The notes under the pieces were generated by a model. The model was not told the DNA's origin and ran no database searches. It saw nothing but the letters and a program-made list of their open reading frames with translations. The position numbers and the translations under genes were made by a program. This document shows positions 23,753 through 35,240 of a stretch of 64,000 nt of DNA, in pieces. The first letter of the stretch is position 1, and the number at the start of each line of letters is the position of its first letter. The DNA lies in NCBI RefSeq assembly GCF_021462225.1, contig NC_061795.1:6293501-6357500 (forward strand). The letters are read 5' to 3'. This stretch comes from Girardinichthys multiradiatus. Lineage: Eukaryota; Chordata; Actinopteri; Cyprinodontiformes; Goodeidae.

Positions 23753-24003
23753 ATTGGCTGAACCCACTAGTGCTTGCAAACCAAACTGCCATCATCATGG
23801 ACACATACAGAATGAAGCAAAGCGCATGGTGGAGAAGGTTGCACCTCTGAAGAAACTAGTAATGCTGAGGTACACCATGTGGTTTCTCAGCCAAGTCCTG
23901 AAGCAACCAGGAGCCTTTAGCTGCTGTTTAATTGGAAGAAAAACTACTCAACGTGCCATCATGCTTCATAACCCTTAACTCTGTGGTTCTCAGTAATTTT
24001 GTA

Positions 24004-24055
24004 AATAAAGTGTAACTCTTCAAGCCATGTCTGTAGTTATTCAGAAGTCAATAAA
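24004..24055 (+). terminator. tnnt3 polyadenylation signals
   Basis: AATAAA occurs at 24004-24009 and 24050-24055, 252 and 298 nt after the tnnt3 stop codon. A GT/T-rich stretch follows the second. These are the likely 3' ends of the troponin transcript. Confidence 0.7.
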
Positions 24056-24318
24056 GTTCTGTCTTTTCAGATCTGGAATCTTAAAGTCGTCAGTTTTGAA
24101 CTGTTTTCTTTTAGCTATGCTGATTCTAGCTATCAGTTAAATGTCTCAGTCATCCTGAAATACAGCTAACTGCATTCAAAGCTTCAAAGGTTTGATTACT
24201 GGATCAGTTTAATTCAAAACGTAATGTTGTGTACAAGTAGGAATGGAACATTAAACTTGGTTCTCAGTGTCTCTCAGTGTTACATGGTTGACATATGAAA
24301 AGCAGACAATCTGCAACT

Positions 24319-24320
24319 AA

Positions 24321-24368
<48 letters not shown>

Positions 24369-24390
24369 AAAAAAGAAAGAAAGAAAGAAA
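24319..24390. repeat. (AAAG)n microsatellite
   Basis: About 72 bp of AAAG units with one AAAA interruption, 260 bp beyond the tnnt3 3' end. Confidence 0.95.
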
Positions 24391-24595
24391 CTTAAATTAG
24401 TCTAAATATATGTAGACTTATTTAAATATATATTAAACATAAATATTTCAAATCAGTCAAGTCAAAGTACTGGATGTGCTGTTTAAACGATGGCCTATAG
24501 CTGATTCCTATCAAAATTAAAGTTCAAAGAGAACAGAGATGTTTTTATCGCTCTATTGTTGAATGATACCACATTCTACCTAACCAAAAAACACT

Positions 24596-25986
24596 CGTAC
24601 TCGTACTCATCGTCTTCCGCTTATCCGGGACCGGGTCGCGGAGGCAGCAGACTCAGCAGAGACACCCAGACGTCCCTCTCCCCAGACACCTCCTCCAGCT
24701 CCTCCGTGGGGGAGCCCAGGCCAGCCGAGAGACATAGTCCCTCCAGCACGTCCTGGGCCGTCCCCTGGGCCTCCTCCCGGTAGGACGTGCCTGGAACACC
24801 TCCCGAGGAAGTCCAGGAGGCATCCGGTATAGATGCCCAAGCCACCTCAACTGGCTCCTCTCGATGTGGAGGAGAAACGGCTCTACTCTGAGCCCCTCCC
24901 GGATGGCCGAGCTCCTCACCCTATCTCTGAGGGAGTGCCCGCCATACTACGGAGGAAGTTCATTTCAGCCGCTTCTATCCGGGATCTCGCTCTTTTGGTC
25001 ATGACCCAAAGTTCATGGCCATAGGTGAGGGTAGGAACGTAGACCGACCGGTAAATCGAGAGCTTTGCTTTTCGGCTCAGCTCTTTCTTCACCCCCATTA
25101 CTGCGGCAGCCGCACCGATCCGTCTGTCGATCTCCCGCTCCATTCTTCCCTCACTTGTGAACAAGACCCCGAGATACTTAAACTCCTCCACTTGAGGCAG
25201 GAACTCCCCTCCAACCTGAAGAGGACAAGCCACCCTTTTCCGGTCGAGTTCCATGGCATCGGACTTGGAGGAGCTGATCCTCATCCCAGCCGCTTCACAC
25301 TCGGCCGCGAACTGCCCCAGCGCATGCTGTAGTTCTTGGCTAGAGGGGGCCAGCAGGACCACGTCATCCGCAAAAAGAAGAGACGAAATCCACTGGTCCC
25401 CAAACCAGACCCCCTCCGGCCCTTGGCTGCGCCTAGAAATCCTGTCCATAAAAGTTATGAACAGGACCGGTGACAAAGGGCAGCCCTGCCGGAGTCCAAC
25501 AAGCACCAAGAACTAATTCGACTTAGTGCCAGCAAACCAAACTCCTGCTCTGCTTGGACATAGACCGAATGGCCCCTGATAAAGGGCCCCCGATTCCATA
25601 CTCCTGGTGCACCCCCGACAGGGCATCGCAAGGGACACAGTCGAATTCTTTCTCCAGCTCCACAAAACACATGTAGACCGGTTGGGCAAACTCCCATGAA
25701 CCCTCGAGTACCCTGTAGAGGGTATAGAGCTGGTCCAGTGTTCCACAGCCGGGACGAAAACCACACTGCTCCTCCTGAAGCCGAGGTTCGACTATCAGCC
25801 AGACTCTCCTCTCCAATACCCTGGCGTAGCCCTTACCAGGGAGGCTGAGGAGTGTGATCCCCTTGTAGTTGGAGCACACCCTCCGGGAGACCACCACCCC
25901 AGTCTGCCAGTCCAGAGGCACTGTCCCCGACCACCAAGCAATGTTGAGGAGGCGTGTCAACCATGACAGCCCCAAAACATCCAGAG
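24596..25986 (-). mobile_element. Rex3-like (RTE clade) LINE, 5' truncated and broken
   Basis: The - strand carries a non-LTR reverse transcriptase in three frames. N-terminal blocks are VPLDWQTGVVV, CSNYKGITLLSLPGK, EEQCGFRPGCGTLDQ and FVELEKEFD. After a junction near 25510 come VGLRQGCPLSPVLFITFMDR and the catalytic LLFADDVVLL. The C-terminus includes AKLSIYRSVYVPTLTYGHEL and ERSQLRWLGHLYRMPPG. The 3' end is GGATAAGCGGAAGACGATGA with a GAGTAC repeat, similar to Rex3 tails. The gap at 25510 and later frameshifts make it dead. GC content is well above its surroundings. The Rex3 assignment rests on wording and tail only. Confidence 0.8.
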
Positions 25987-26142
25987 AACATCCAGAGAAA
26001 CACACTAAATAAATATCTAAATAAGTTTTGTTTTTGTTTTGTTTTTATCTTACATGACTTGTAGGCTACTTTAGAGACATGTTAAACTTAAATTTCAAGT
26101 TTTGGCCGATTACGTCACAGACAATTACGTCACAAACACTAG

Positions 26143-26950
26143 GGATGGGTACCGAATTCGGTACTTTTATCGGTACCAACCGAATTCCGTCCGTACTACT
26201 GAGTGTCGATTCACGTAAAATCGAACGGTACCATGTTTCGGTACCTAAACGCATCATTGTGACACTGAGGAATTGGAAGAATGCCATGCAGAATACGCTC
26301 GCTGCAATATTTGTGACGCAAAGTGCAAGACCAGCAGCGGGAATACTTCTAATCTGAGGAAGTTCCTACAGCGTTTCCCCTACCTCTATTGAATGGGGCC
26401 GCCCCGCCCCCCAAGAGGATCACGGTAGTAGGCTAATAGTACGTTTAACAGATATTGTCATTTGTTTTAATAGATCATGTCACCTGCGTCGTTGCTACTC
26501 TACTTTCTATGGCCAAACTTGACAAAAGCTGGACGAAAACACACTCCTCGGGCGCATTAAGGATTCATGAATTGGGACAGCCTTCGTCGCCGCGCTGTGA
26601 CGTAATCGGCCTACAAATACGGCCTTTGAAGGATCCAGCCCCTGAATTGGGACATACCCGTGTCACCAACGCTGACTCTGCCACGGAGTTACGTGCGCTC
26701 GCACGCAGGTGAACACAGGCTCAGGACAGAAAAACATGCGCTAAAAGCTAGAAAGCAGGCAAGGATATCAGCGGTTTTAAAAAGTGCCAAATTTAGTTTT
26801 GATGGCAGCACTTTCTCATGCGAGCAGCAGCAGCAGGTCTAACTTTCCTACTCCTGGTACATATGGCGAAGGTACAAATACACAAAATAGCCCTAGTGTT
26901 TCATGCCCTGCCCCTGCTAAAGTCCAGTCACCACCCAATAAAAGATTCTG
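26143..26950 (+). mobile_element. hAT-like transposon fragment with BED-type finger
   Basis: The block starts near TAGGGATGGGTACCGAATTC, a start typical of fish hAT elements. At 26304-26370 it encodes CNICDAKCKTSSGNTSNLRK, a BED-type zinc-finger fragment. Around 26810-26950 a Ser/Thr/Pro-rich linker follows. The catalytic RNase-H-like domain and the hATC dimerisation region are not seen. The 26400-26800 interior does not read as transposase. Boundaries are uncertain. Confidence 0.55.
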
Positions 26951-27035
26951 ACCCGGCTTGGCTGTCGGAGGTGAAATTATCCCCCTGGATCTATAAGACT
27001 GAGCTTGGTGATTAAATACATACATGATAGATAGA

Positions 27036-27038
27036 GAA

Positions 27039-27073
<35 letters not shown>

Positions 27074-27074
27074 G
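27036..27074. repeat. (AAAG)n microsatellite
   Basis: About nine AAAG units in an A/G-rich stretch that continues to 27160. Confidence 0.93.
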
Positions 27075-27159
27075 GATAAAAGCAGATAAACGATTTGATA
27101 AAGAGACAGAAAGATGGAAAAATAAGAAAGATGGAGAGACAAAGATAAAAAAGATAGAC

Positions 27160-28524
27160 ATAATATATAAATACAGTAGTTTGTTTTTTTCTTCGTATTG
27201 TTCAGGAAACATTGGGAAGAGTTTATGTTGCCTGGGTTTTTCACCCAAAATCTTTACCTTTATAAAACATTATTTATTCAAAAAGGTTATAGTTGGGTGT
27301 CGATGTAGCATCGTATTAATCTATTGCTTTTCAAACACACATCAGTGTGATATGACCTCCAAAACATTTAGGCTGCATTGTTAAACAGCCTCATTTTATA
27401 CCCACTTACCTGAAATGCTAAACTAGTATGGCAGTGAAAAAAGTACCGGTTCAGTTTTCTCAGCAAATGATATTATTAACATCTCTCCTTTACCTGCTTA
27501 TGCAGCGCCGCCCTGGGGCCGGATCAAGTTTATTATATTAAAATAAATCATTTAATCTTACAATAAAATCTCTTTTTACTTTAAAACAAAAAGACAGTTA
27601 TTATTATCAATTTGAGTGTTTAGTGTAAAATAAAAAAATGTCAAAGTTAGGCTTCTTTGTATAAATAAGCCAGTGGATTTTTTATTTATTTTGAATTTAT
27701 CTTCAGAATTTCACACAATTTTCAGCAGTATAAATATAAAGGTGGCAATTTCTTCACAACAAACAATAAAAACAAACATTAAATACAAATGAATAACTTC
27801 ACATGAAACAAATCAGCTCTTATTTACATATGTACAGAAACAGAAAAATGGTTCTGTGCTGCAGTGGCTGAAAGAGACTTCTGAATCTGGATCTGACAGG
27901 ATGCAGACGTGGCCCTGCAGAGGGGATGTAAAAACAATCTCTAGATTCCTTCTCCAAATGCTGCTTAATATGTCGCTCGCCATCATTTTGTCATCAGGTT
28001 TAGCTGCAGCAGTGTGTGCTGTGGTTGTATTTTGACTTTAGATGGAAGGGTGAAAATGGAGGAATGTCAGCGGATGGTTTTTTGGCCTCGGTTCATAAAA
28101 TGAATAAACTGAGTCTTTTTTTTTTTTTTTTACTTAAAAAACAATGTACTGGAGGCTATTGGTTAAACAGTATTGGATCCCTTAACTTTACCAAGCAGTG
28201 GAATAATGTAGTCTTTGGAGCGCATCTGTGGTGGAAAGTAAATTATTCTTATCAGTTTAGGGTTTATGCAATCAACCTCATTTGTGTTGCAAACCACTGA
28301 CAAGTTTCTACTTAGTTCCCTCTTTTACAGGGATGTAAAATGTAAATACTACTACTATAATACCAATAATTATCATTATTATCGTTATTATATAATAGAA
28401 TATTCTGTTTGCTCTTTTAATTTCGTTTTTTAGTTTTTTTTGACTTGGAACAAATACAAAAATGTTTACGTTTATCAATATATTTAAAATTTAAATTAAG
28501 ACTAGAGAAATATAAAAAGTACAT
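27160..28524. other. Intergenic, 3' flank of MyoD
   Basis: AT-rich sequence with T and A homopolymers and no recognisable gene. A long MyoD 3' UTR may occupy its right part. Confidence 0.5.
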
Positions 28525-28530
28525 TTTATT
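28525..28530 (-). terminator. Candidate MyoD polyadenylation signal
   Basis: TTTATT on the + strand is AATAAA on the - strand, 216 nt past the MyoD stop. The region is AT-rich, so chance occurrence is possible and further candidates exist near 27680. Confidence 0.4.
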
Positions 28531-28745
28531 ATTTTTAAATTAATATCAAAACTAATAAAAAAAATGCCCAGTGACGAAAACTTTGACAGGCTTAAATGAA
28601 CAAGTTTTTTTTTTTCCGAGCAGGAATGAGCTTTGACATTATTCAGGCTTCCAGCTGGTTAGGAAATGGAGATGATGACTTATTGTTACAGCATCTTTGT
28701 GTAAGACAGGGTGTTCATTTCCAAGCTGGGGTTGTGTAGGAGGCT

Positions 28746-30613
28746 CTACAGGACTTGGTAGATACGGTTTGGGTCCTGGATGTCGGCGGGGGAGGGGTTC
28801 TGAATGGGCTCTGGGGCCTTTCCTGCCTCGCTGAGCGGAGCTGAGGTGGCTGAGGAACCGGAGCCGTCAGCCGCGGGCTGCAGGTTGCTGCTGTCCGTGG
28901 AGATCCGCTCCACAATGCTGGACAGGCAATCCAAACTGGAGACCACGGAGTTGCGCTCCCTCTTTGGACCAGCTGCCCATGGAAAAGAACAAACATACAT
29001 TTTATAGAAATGCTAATATATATTTTTATGGACTTTTACTGTGAATTACTTTATTTCATCTTTCTATAAACGTACTTTAGTTTTTATCTGGTAATATACT
29101 ATTGATCTATTCAAGCATCTGTTAAAATCGGACTTTATTTCGTTATATTGATTCAAAACATCTTCACTTTAAATTTTCAGCTTATTTAAATTAGTTTGGA
29201 ATTAGGCGACTGTGCGTAGCTTCATTTCAGGTCCAGTTAAATAAAATATTCCCTAAGACTCATTGTTTGTTTGATCGCGTTTACATTAAGCTCTTTCAAA
29301 GCCCCTGATAAAGTGTCTAGCTGTGTGTTCTCACCGTTTGGCGTCTCAGAGTAAAAAGACCTGCTGTCAAAACGTTTTGTTCTGCTCGGCCCATTAAAAT
29401 CCATCTGAAAGGAGAAGAATTTTTGACATCAGTTCTCAACACGGAACGGCTCCAAAAACCACAAGACCGGCTTTATCATCCGCTTCAATGTTTGACTTTG
29501 TCCAAATAATAAAACAGACTACAATCTACGGTGCTTAAGAAAAAAAAGACGCGTTTTAAAATAAAACACTAATGACTGGCGTACTACTGTTTACAAATCA
29601 GGTCGCATTTTTATGTCTCATTAATCTGTCTCTGCTGTCACAAAACGTACTTTAAAAAAATATTTTTACAGTTTTCTCAACACTTTCTCCATAAATCTTT
29701 ATTGTAAACACGCATTTTTAAATAGCATTTTAATTAATCCAGAATACACCAATCAAAAAGAAATATGCGAAAGACATAATAACAATAATAGAAATGTATT
29801 ATTATTATTATTATTATTATTAGTCTAATATTAAATATTATCTGTCTGTGCTGCAGATAATATCTGTCTGTTTTATAAATCTTCTACTGTGTTAAAAAGA
29901 AACGAAATCAGGACAAACAATTCCACGTTAAAGTTAAGATTGTATAACAGGAAAGAAAATCACAGCTGGCCACAGGACGAGTCAGGTGAGCAAAGAAAGT
30001 TGGTGGGTGAAAATCCTTAACTCACCATTCCATCGGAGCAGTTGGAGCGGGGACTGGACGCGTCAGAGTCCCCGCTGTAATGCTCCAGCACCGTGTAGAA
30101 GCCGTCCTCCTGGCCGCCGCGCAGCAGCGCCTGCAGGGACTCGATGTAGCTGATGGCGTTCCGCAAGATCTCCACCTTGGGCAACCTCTGGTTGGGGTTG
30201 GCCGTCGTACAGCGCTTCAGTGTCTCGAATGCGTCGTTAACTTTGCTGAGCCGCCGACGCTCACGCAGCGTGGCCGCCTTCCGCCTGTCCGCGTTGGTAG
30301 TTTTCCGTTTGCAAGCTTTGCAGGCCCAAAGCAGGCAGCGGCCGGCCTGGTGGTGCCCGCTGGGGGCGCGGACGTGCTCGTCTTCCTCTGCTTCTGGGTG
30401 CTGAAGGTGGTGATGCAGGTGGGAGGACGGTGAGGGGGATGATGATGATAAGGAGGAGGAGGGGGATGAGGAGTCCTCAGGTTTCAGCGGGGCCACATGA
30501 ACCAGCCGCGGGTCCAGGTCCTCGAAGAAGTGCATGTCACTGGTGTTAAAGCAGGGGTCATCATAGAAATCATCAGCGGCAGGGATGGGGAAGGAGATAT
30601 CCGACAACTCCAT
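28746..30613 (-). CDS. myod: MyoD myogenic bHLH transcription factor, 3 exons
   Basis: MyoD is the nuclear bHLH activator that binds E-boxes with E-proteins and commits cells to skeletal muscle. Exons: 30613-30026, 29404-29335 and 28972-28746, with GT-AG borders. They join to 885 nt (294 aa). The start at 30613 begins [20 protein letters not shown], the conserved activation domain. A TTG four codons upstream is not used. Residues 79-105 are the His/Cys-rich region ([20 protein letters not shown]). The basic region and HLH span about 106-162 ([20 protein letters not shown]). Helix III is [16 protein letters not shown] (229-244), and the end is IYQVL. The exon layout is that of the family. A Ser/His-rich stretch (48-72) precedes the His/Cys domain. 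Linkage to tnnt3 and divergence from typical myod1 suggest the myod2 paralogue, but this is an inference. Confidence 0.92.
29798..29822. repeat. (TTA)n microsatellite in MyoD intron 1
   Basis: About eight TTA units between exons 1 and 2 of MyoD. Confidence 0.9.
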
Positions 30614-30741
30614 AAGTGAGTCCAACTCAGAGCAGAAGCCAGATCCGCTGAAGCAGAAACAAACAGCCCACTTCCAGCCGATGCAAAGTATTCAGGCTAC
30701 AGCAAAGACGAAGAAGTTATGTTTGATTCCTGTTCTCATAG

Positions 30742-30833
30742 CAGCTGTCAGCCGGGGTCCCCTGCGTCTTATACATGGCTCGACCACAGCGGGCAGGGTC
30801 AGGGTACTGGGGGTCCACCCGGATCTGACCAAT
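30742..30833 (-). promoter_or_regulatory. MyoD proximal promoter: CCAAT, TATA and E-box
   Basis: On the - strand TATAAG lies at 30773-30768, about 155 bp before the start codon. ATTGG (CCAAT box) lies at 30833-30829, some 55 bp further upstream. An E-box CAGCTG lies at 30747-30742, just downstream of the TATA box. Spacing suits a pol II core promoter, and an E-box there could serve auto- or cross-regulation by myogenic bHLH factors. No experiment is implied. Confidence 0.5.
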
Positions 30834-33430
30834 CTACTGCCAGCAGGAGGGGTTTACAGCTTCACGGTAATTAGCTCAGTCCTACAATTAACCCAAGCGG
30901 AGGTAAAAAGCGCAGAAAGTGTCAGAAACCTGCAGCTGTAGCCTCCTACACACATTTCATATTGGTCTTGCGTTTTGTTTCATGCTGCAATAATTTCACT
31001 ATGAGTCTGTTACCTACAGCAATATAAAGAGCTGGAAATAAAAACCGAATAAAGCGTCCAAGGGCTCCAAGAGCAAGTGGATTGCTTTTTTCTAGTTTCT
31101 TTATTTTTTTATCATGATTTTAAAACTGACTATGAGTACAAATCGAGTTTAATCGGAGAACATGCTTCAACTGGAAAAACAAACAGTATTTCATTCTGAC
31201 AAAATTGATTGATATATGATTAAAATATAAACTATAAAAACATTATTATATCCAAATAGCCAACAAAAAATGTCTTCCAGTATAATGGTAAATACGGGGA
31301 GAAACAGGAAAAGTTTTAGATAAAACAACAAAACGCTGTGGAAAATTGTTTTTAGTACCTAACGCTGTATTACTTACAGATACAATTAAATTAATTACTT
31401 GTTAGCCACCACTAAAGTCAATGTCCATTCCATCCCTCAACAATACACGTGTTCATATGGGAAAACATAGCGAATGTAAATACTGCATGAAAAAATCAAA
31501 TGTCAGAGCGTATTTTTAGACAGATGAAGGGTTTCTCCCTTGCTTTCTGTCGGGGGTCGTTCTCCTCCCCAGCTCTCATCTCTGCCGTCCACCACTCAGC
31601 TGTTACTGCTGCAACTCCACCCCGAAAATTTTAAATGTGGATCTATTTTTCCTTTCCACCCCAGTACAAAGTACACACAGGTCTTCCTGCCGCACCACAC
31701 ACATACAACAGCTGGAGGACGCTGCAACCGACGAGCCCGGGACTCTGCAAAGGTGGCCTAAATGGACTGGGACTGATCCCCCTTGGACCGCGCTACATTC
31801 AGGTGTGAATGCAATAAGGACTGACTGAGTGAGGATGTTTTATTCTCCACCTCCTGCAAGGGGTTATCCTGTTAAAAAACAAGAACAACAAAGTGTTCAA
31901 CGTCTCCTGACAATAAATAAAACCACTTAGAAAGAGGAATTTACTGGTGACCAATAATAATGATTGCATGTTTGTTAATTCATGTTTTCTGACATAAAAA
32001 TGAATGATCTTGTCTGAACAGCTTCTGGCAGTTACTGTTTGACCTTTATTGATCATCTAAACCGGACAAACAAACACTTTTTCCCCAACCAGAGACACAG
32101 ATAAACAAATAAAATGCAATCAGCTAAACTTTAGATGGTATCCCAGGGAAAAGAATTCAAATTTTATTGAAAATTTATTTACATTTTGAATAATATATTT
32201 CCAATGTACTAACAAAAATATATATTCTGAAAACATATAAAAATATATTAGTTTTACACTTCTACTGTAACACTTTTAATGTACTTTAACATTGTTGCAT
32301 TAAAGTCTTTGATAGCATATTAAAGGAAAATATACTTTAAATGTAATTTTCTGAAAGTAAATTTATTTTAGGCTTCTTGTAAAATATACCTCTATATGTT
32401 AAAATAAAGGGTGATTATAATTATTTTTTAACACACAGATATTGCATTTGTGAAAAAGGGATTTTAAAAGGCCTGAATTTATTTAAAATACATTTAAATG
32501 AAATTTTAAATACACGTCCTGTTTCTGCATATTATTAACATTTTCCAGATACTGTGAGGGGCTTAGATAAAGTTCAGACACTCAACAATTCTCTCAGTGT
32601 ATTAGTAACAGATTTAAATGATGTTGAAAGAAATGTTCTTTCCCGTTTAAACCATAGAAATCTGCTCATCAGCCAGAGAATGGGCCCATCTTAGCTTGTG
32701 AAAGTTCTGTCCTCAGTTCTACAAGCCACCTAACTTAAATGCTGAATGCATTATTCCAAGGCCAAATGGGTTCAAGTGTGAGGTAAAGGCAGAGATGTTC
32801 ATGTTTTGTCCAAGTCAAGTCTGTAATGACTGAAACAAACATTTTCCTGTCAAATCCATGACATCTAGTGCAACTCCAAACCTGCATTGCTCAAGGTTAG
32901 GTTTCCAAACCGGTACTGTTTCTCCTTAGGCCTAAAATAAAACATGAACATTTCATAATTATCTTTCAGTCTATTAATATTTATTAGCAGTTATCTTCTG
33001 ATATTTAAATTGCCATCCAAAAGGCTGCTTTATGTTATATTATAAATTGATCAAATCTAATATTTACCCTATTAGAAATATAAATATGCTCTAAGAAAAA
33101 ATTGTGAAAAGAGATTCAGACCTGTAATTTTATATTCCTGAAGGAATCAAATAAATTGCTTCTTGTCTTTGTAATGACTAGGTTAACATCTGTTAATCTC
33201 TGTTTTCATAATGTCCACTCCATTATATATCGCATTAACAGGGTTTTCTTCTCTTCACGCTCAGCTGGAAAATATTGTACATTCATAATATTTATATTTA
33301 TATTTGTTTTTTTTAATTCTAAATAGTAAGGATGTTCAGATTTAGGACATCAATTACAACAGAATGTTCTAGGTGACTATTTGAGTTTTAAACGTCTGAA
33401 TGAACAAAACAGGTAGTGCTTCTAGCTTGA
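30834..33430. other. Intergenic region upstream of MyoD
   Basis: No gene is recognised. 31540-31830 is less AT-rich than its surroundings and holds short open frames without known motifs. 32100-33430 is very AT-rich. Enhancers of MyoD may lie here, but none can be named. Confidence 0.5.
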
Positions 33431-33439
33431 TATGATGAA

Positions 33440-33775
33440 GAAAATGTCAGGAAATCCTTTGAGCGTCTGGTGTTGAAGCATCTGAACGACATCACAGGCC
33501 CTCTCCTGGACCTCCTGCAGTTTGCTTACCGGCAAACAGGTCAGCAAATGATGCAGTCAACCTGGCTCTGCACTTTATCATACACCACCTCGACCACCTA
33601 GGGACAAACACTACGATCCTGTTTTTAGGTTTCAGCTCAGCCTTCAACATCATAAACTTAGACGGCCTTCACCAAAAGCTCACCAAACTCACAGTGCCAC
33701 CCTACACTGTTGGTGGATCACCAGCTTCCTGACTGACCGGCAGCAGCAGTTGAGGCTGGGCAGCAGTGGCGATCC
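33440..33775 (+). mobile_element. Jockey-group LINE RT fragment (A)
   Basis: Readable pieces are SFERLVLKHLNDITGPLLDL, ANDAVNLALHFIIHHLDHL and GFSSAFN, followed by WITSFLTDRQQQLRLG with a frameshift. This is the first half of an RT palm domain, and the usual catalytic Asp in the FxxFSSAFN block reads Gly (VDFSSAFN is typical). It continues at 34385 after two insertions. Confidence 0.75.
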
Positions 33776-34100
33776 GACAAGCCCAACATTATCATCAACC
33801 AGCAAACAAAGGAGAAAAAAATAGTCTACAACAGTTTTTGCAGGAGTTGCAAGAGTTCAAGCGCAAGTAGCCAATGCACTTTTCTGTTTTCCCTGCAGTC
33901 TTTTCAAAAGTGCCAAAAATGATTTAATGTGGACACAGTCGGGACAAACCGACTTGAAGCATCTCTCCAAACGCATTAAGAAGCATGAAGAATCAAGAGT
34001 TCATATGGAAAACCTATCAAGCTAGCTGTGCTAGGAAAGATTAGCATAGGCACAACTAAGAGGTTGTTAAGAATCGTCCTATTTTACCTAAACTCTTTGA
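33776..34100 (+). mobile_element. hAT-type TTF zinc-finger fragment inserted in the LINE
   Basis: Translation gives NALFCFPCSLFKSAKND, then WTQSGQTDLKHLSKRIKKHE and ESRVHMENLS. This is the TTF-type zinc-finger region at the N-terminus of hAT transposases related to ZMYM1-like genes. Stop codons flank it. No inverted repeats were found. Confidence 0.65.
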
Positions 34101-34199
34101 CTGTATTAAGTTTTGTGGTGCTTTTGGCAACTGGCATTGCACAGGCATGATGAAAGGGATGTTTCGTGTCTTCGTCATCTCACTGTTGATTCCATTTCC

Positions 34200-34322
34200 A
34201 TTAGGGCAGCGCCTGTGAGTGGGCAGCAAAGCCTCGGTGACCCGTCCCCCCTTGGATGGGTTGTACTGGAATTCTAATTTCCCCTCGGGGATCAATAAAG
34301 TATCTTTGAATTGAATTGAATT
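34200..34322 (+). repeat. LINE 3' tail
   Basis: TTTCCCCTCGGGGATCAATA followed by AAGTATCTTTGAATTGAATT is a LINE 3' UTR tail like the one at 10450-10520. It separates the hAT fragment from the resumed RT. Confidence 0.7.
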
Positions 34323-34384
34323 TCAAATATTGGAGTAGGTAAAGAAATGTATTGTTACATCAGCCTTACCAAGAATATTTTTCA

Positions 34385-35240
34385 CCAGCAGCTACTGCTG
34401 GGGAGCATCTTCTCCCACTAAAGAACCATCAGCACTGACACCCCCCAGGGATGTGTTCTCTCCCCACTCCTCTTCTCTCTGTTTACAAATGACTGTTGAA
34501 GTTTGCAGATGACTGTCATTGGTTTCCAGTGGTCTGATCCAGGACAATAATGAGTCTACTTACAGACAGAAGGTGGATCAGCTGGTCCACTGGTGCACTC
34601 AGAACCACCTGGAGCTAAACCCGTTAAAGACAGTGGAGATGATGGACTTCCAGAGAACACCCTTATATTGCCTCCCCTCACCATCCTCAACAGCAGTGTC
34701 CACTGTGGATCACTTCTGGATCCTAGAAACCACACTTTCTTGAGACCGGAGGGGTCCTCACACATAGACACTGTTCAGAACAAGGCTCAACAGAGACTGT
34801 ACTTGCTACAGCAACTTAAGAAGTACAACCTTCCACAGGAGCTCCTGGTCATCTTCTACATTGCCATCATTCAGACTGTCCTGTGTTCGTTAATCACTGT
34901 GTGGTTTGGCTAATCTACAAATAAGGACAGGTCTAAACTTCAATAAACAATTAGATCTGCAGAGAGAACCATTAGCTGACTATCCCTCTATCGAGGACTT
35001 AAACAGGTCTAGAGTCAGCTAACATCTCTGCAGACCCCACACATCCTGGACACAAACTGTTTAGACTGTTACCTTCAGGTTTGCGTTACAGAGCACTAAT
35101 GCCAAGAAACAGCCGCCACAAAGACAGTTTCTCCCCCCATGCTGGTTCTTTGATGAACACAATGAACACCTCACAGCCCGAAAATTCAGCTCTACTCTGG
35201 TGGAAACAAATAAGCTTATTTGCATTATCACAATCTGTCT
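34385..35240 (+). mobile_element. Jockey-group LINE RT fragment (B)
   Basis: This continues the 33440 element: TPQGCVLSPLLFSLFTND, then a deleted FADD region with QMTVIGFQWSDPG-like remains and NESTYRQKVDQLVHWCTQNH. HIDTVQNKAQQRLYLLQQLK, KYNLPQELLVIFYIAIIQT and YRALMPRNSRHKDSF complete the C-terminal part. Frameshifts and a stop after TVWFG inactivate it. Confidence 0.78.

Noticed and set aside
24596..25986. + strand frames across the Rex3-like LINE
   Set aside because: They are complement shadows of the RT on the - strand.
30080..30433. + strand frames across MyoD exon 1
   Set aside because: They are shadows of the MyoD coding sequence in a GC-rich exon.
30614..30625. Upstream extension of MyoD by MDSL
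   Set aside because: It depends on a TTG codon. The conserved MELSDI start is the ATG at 30613.
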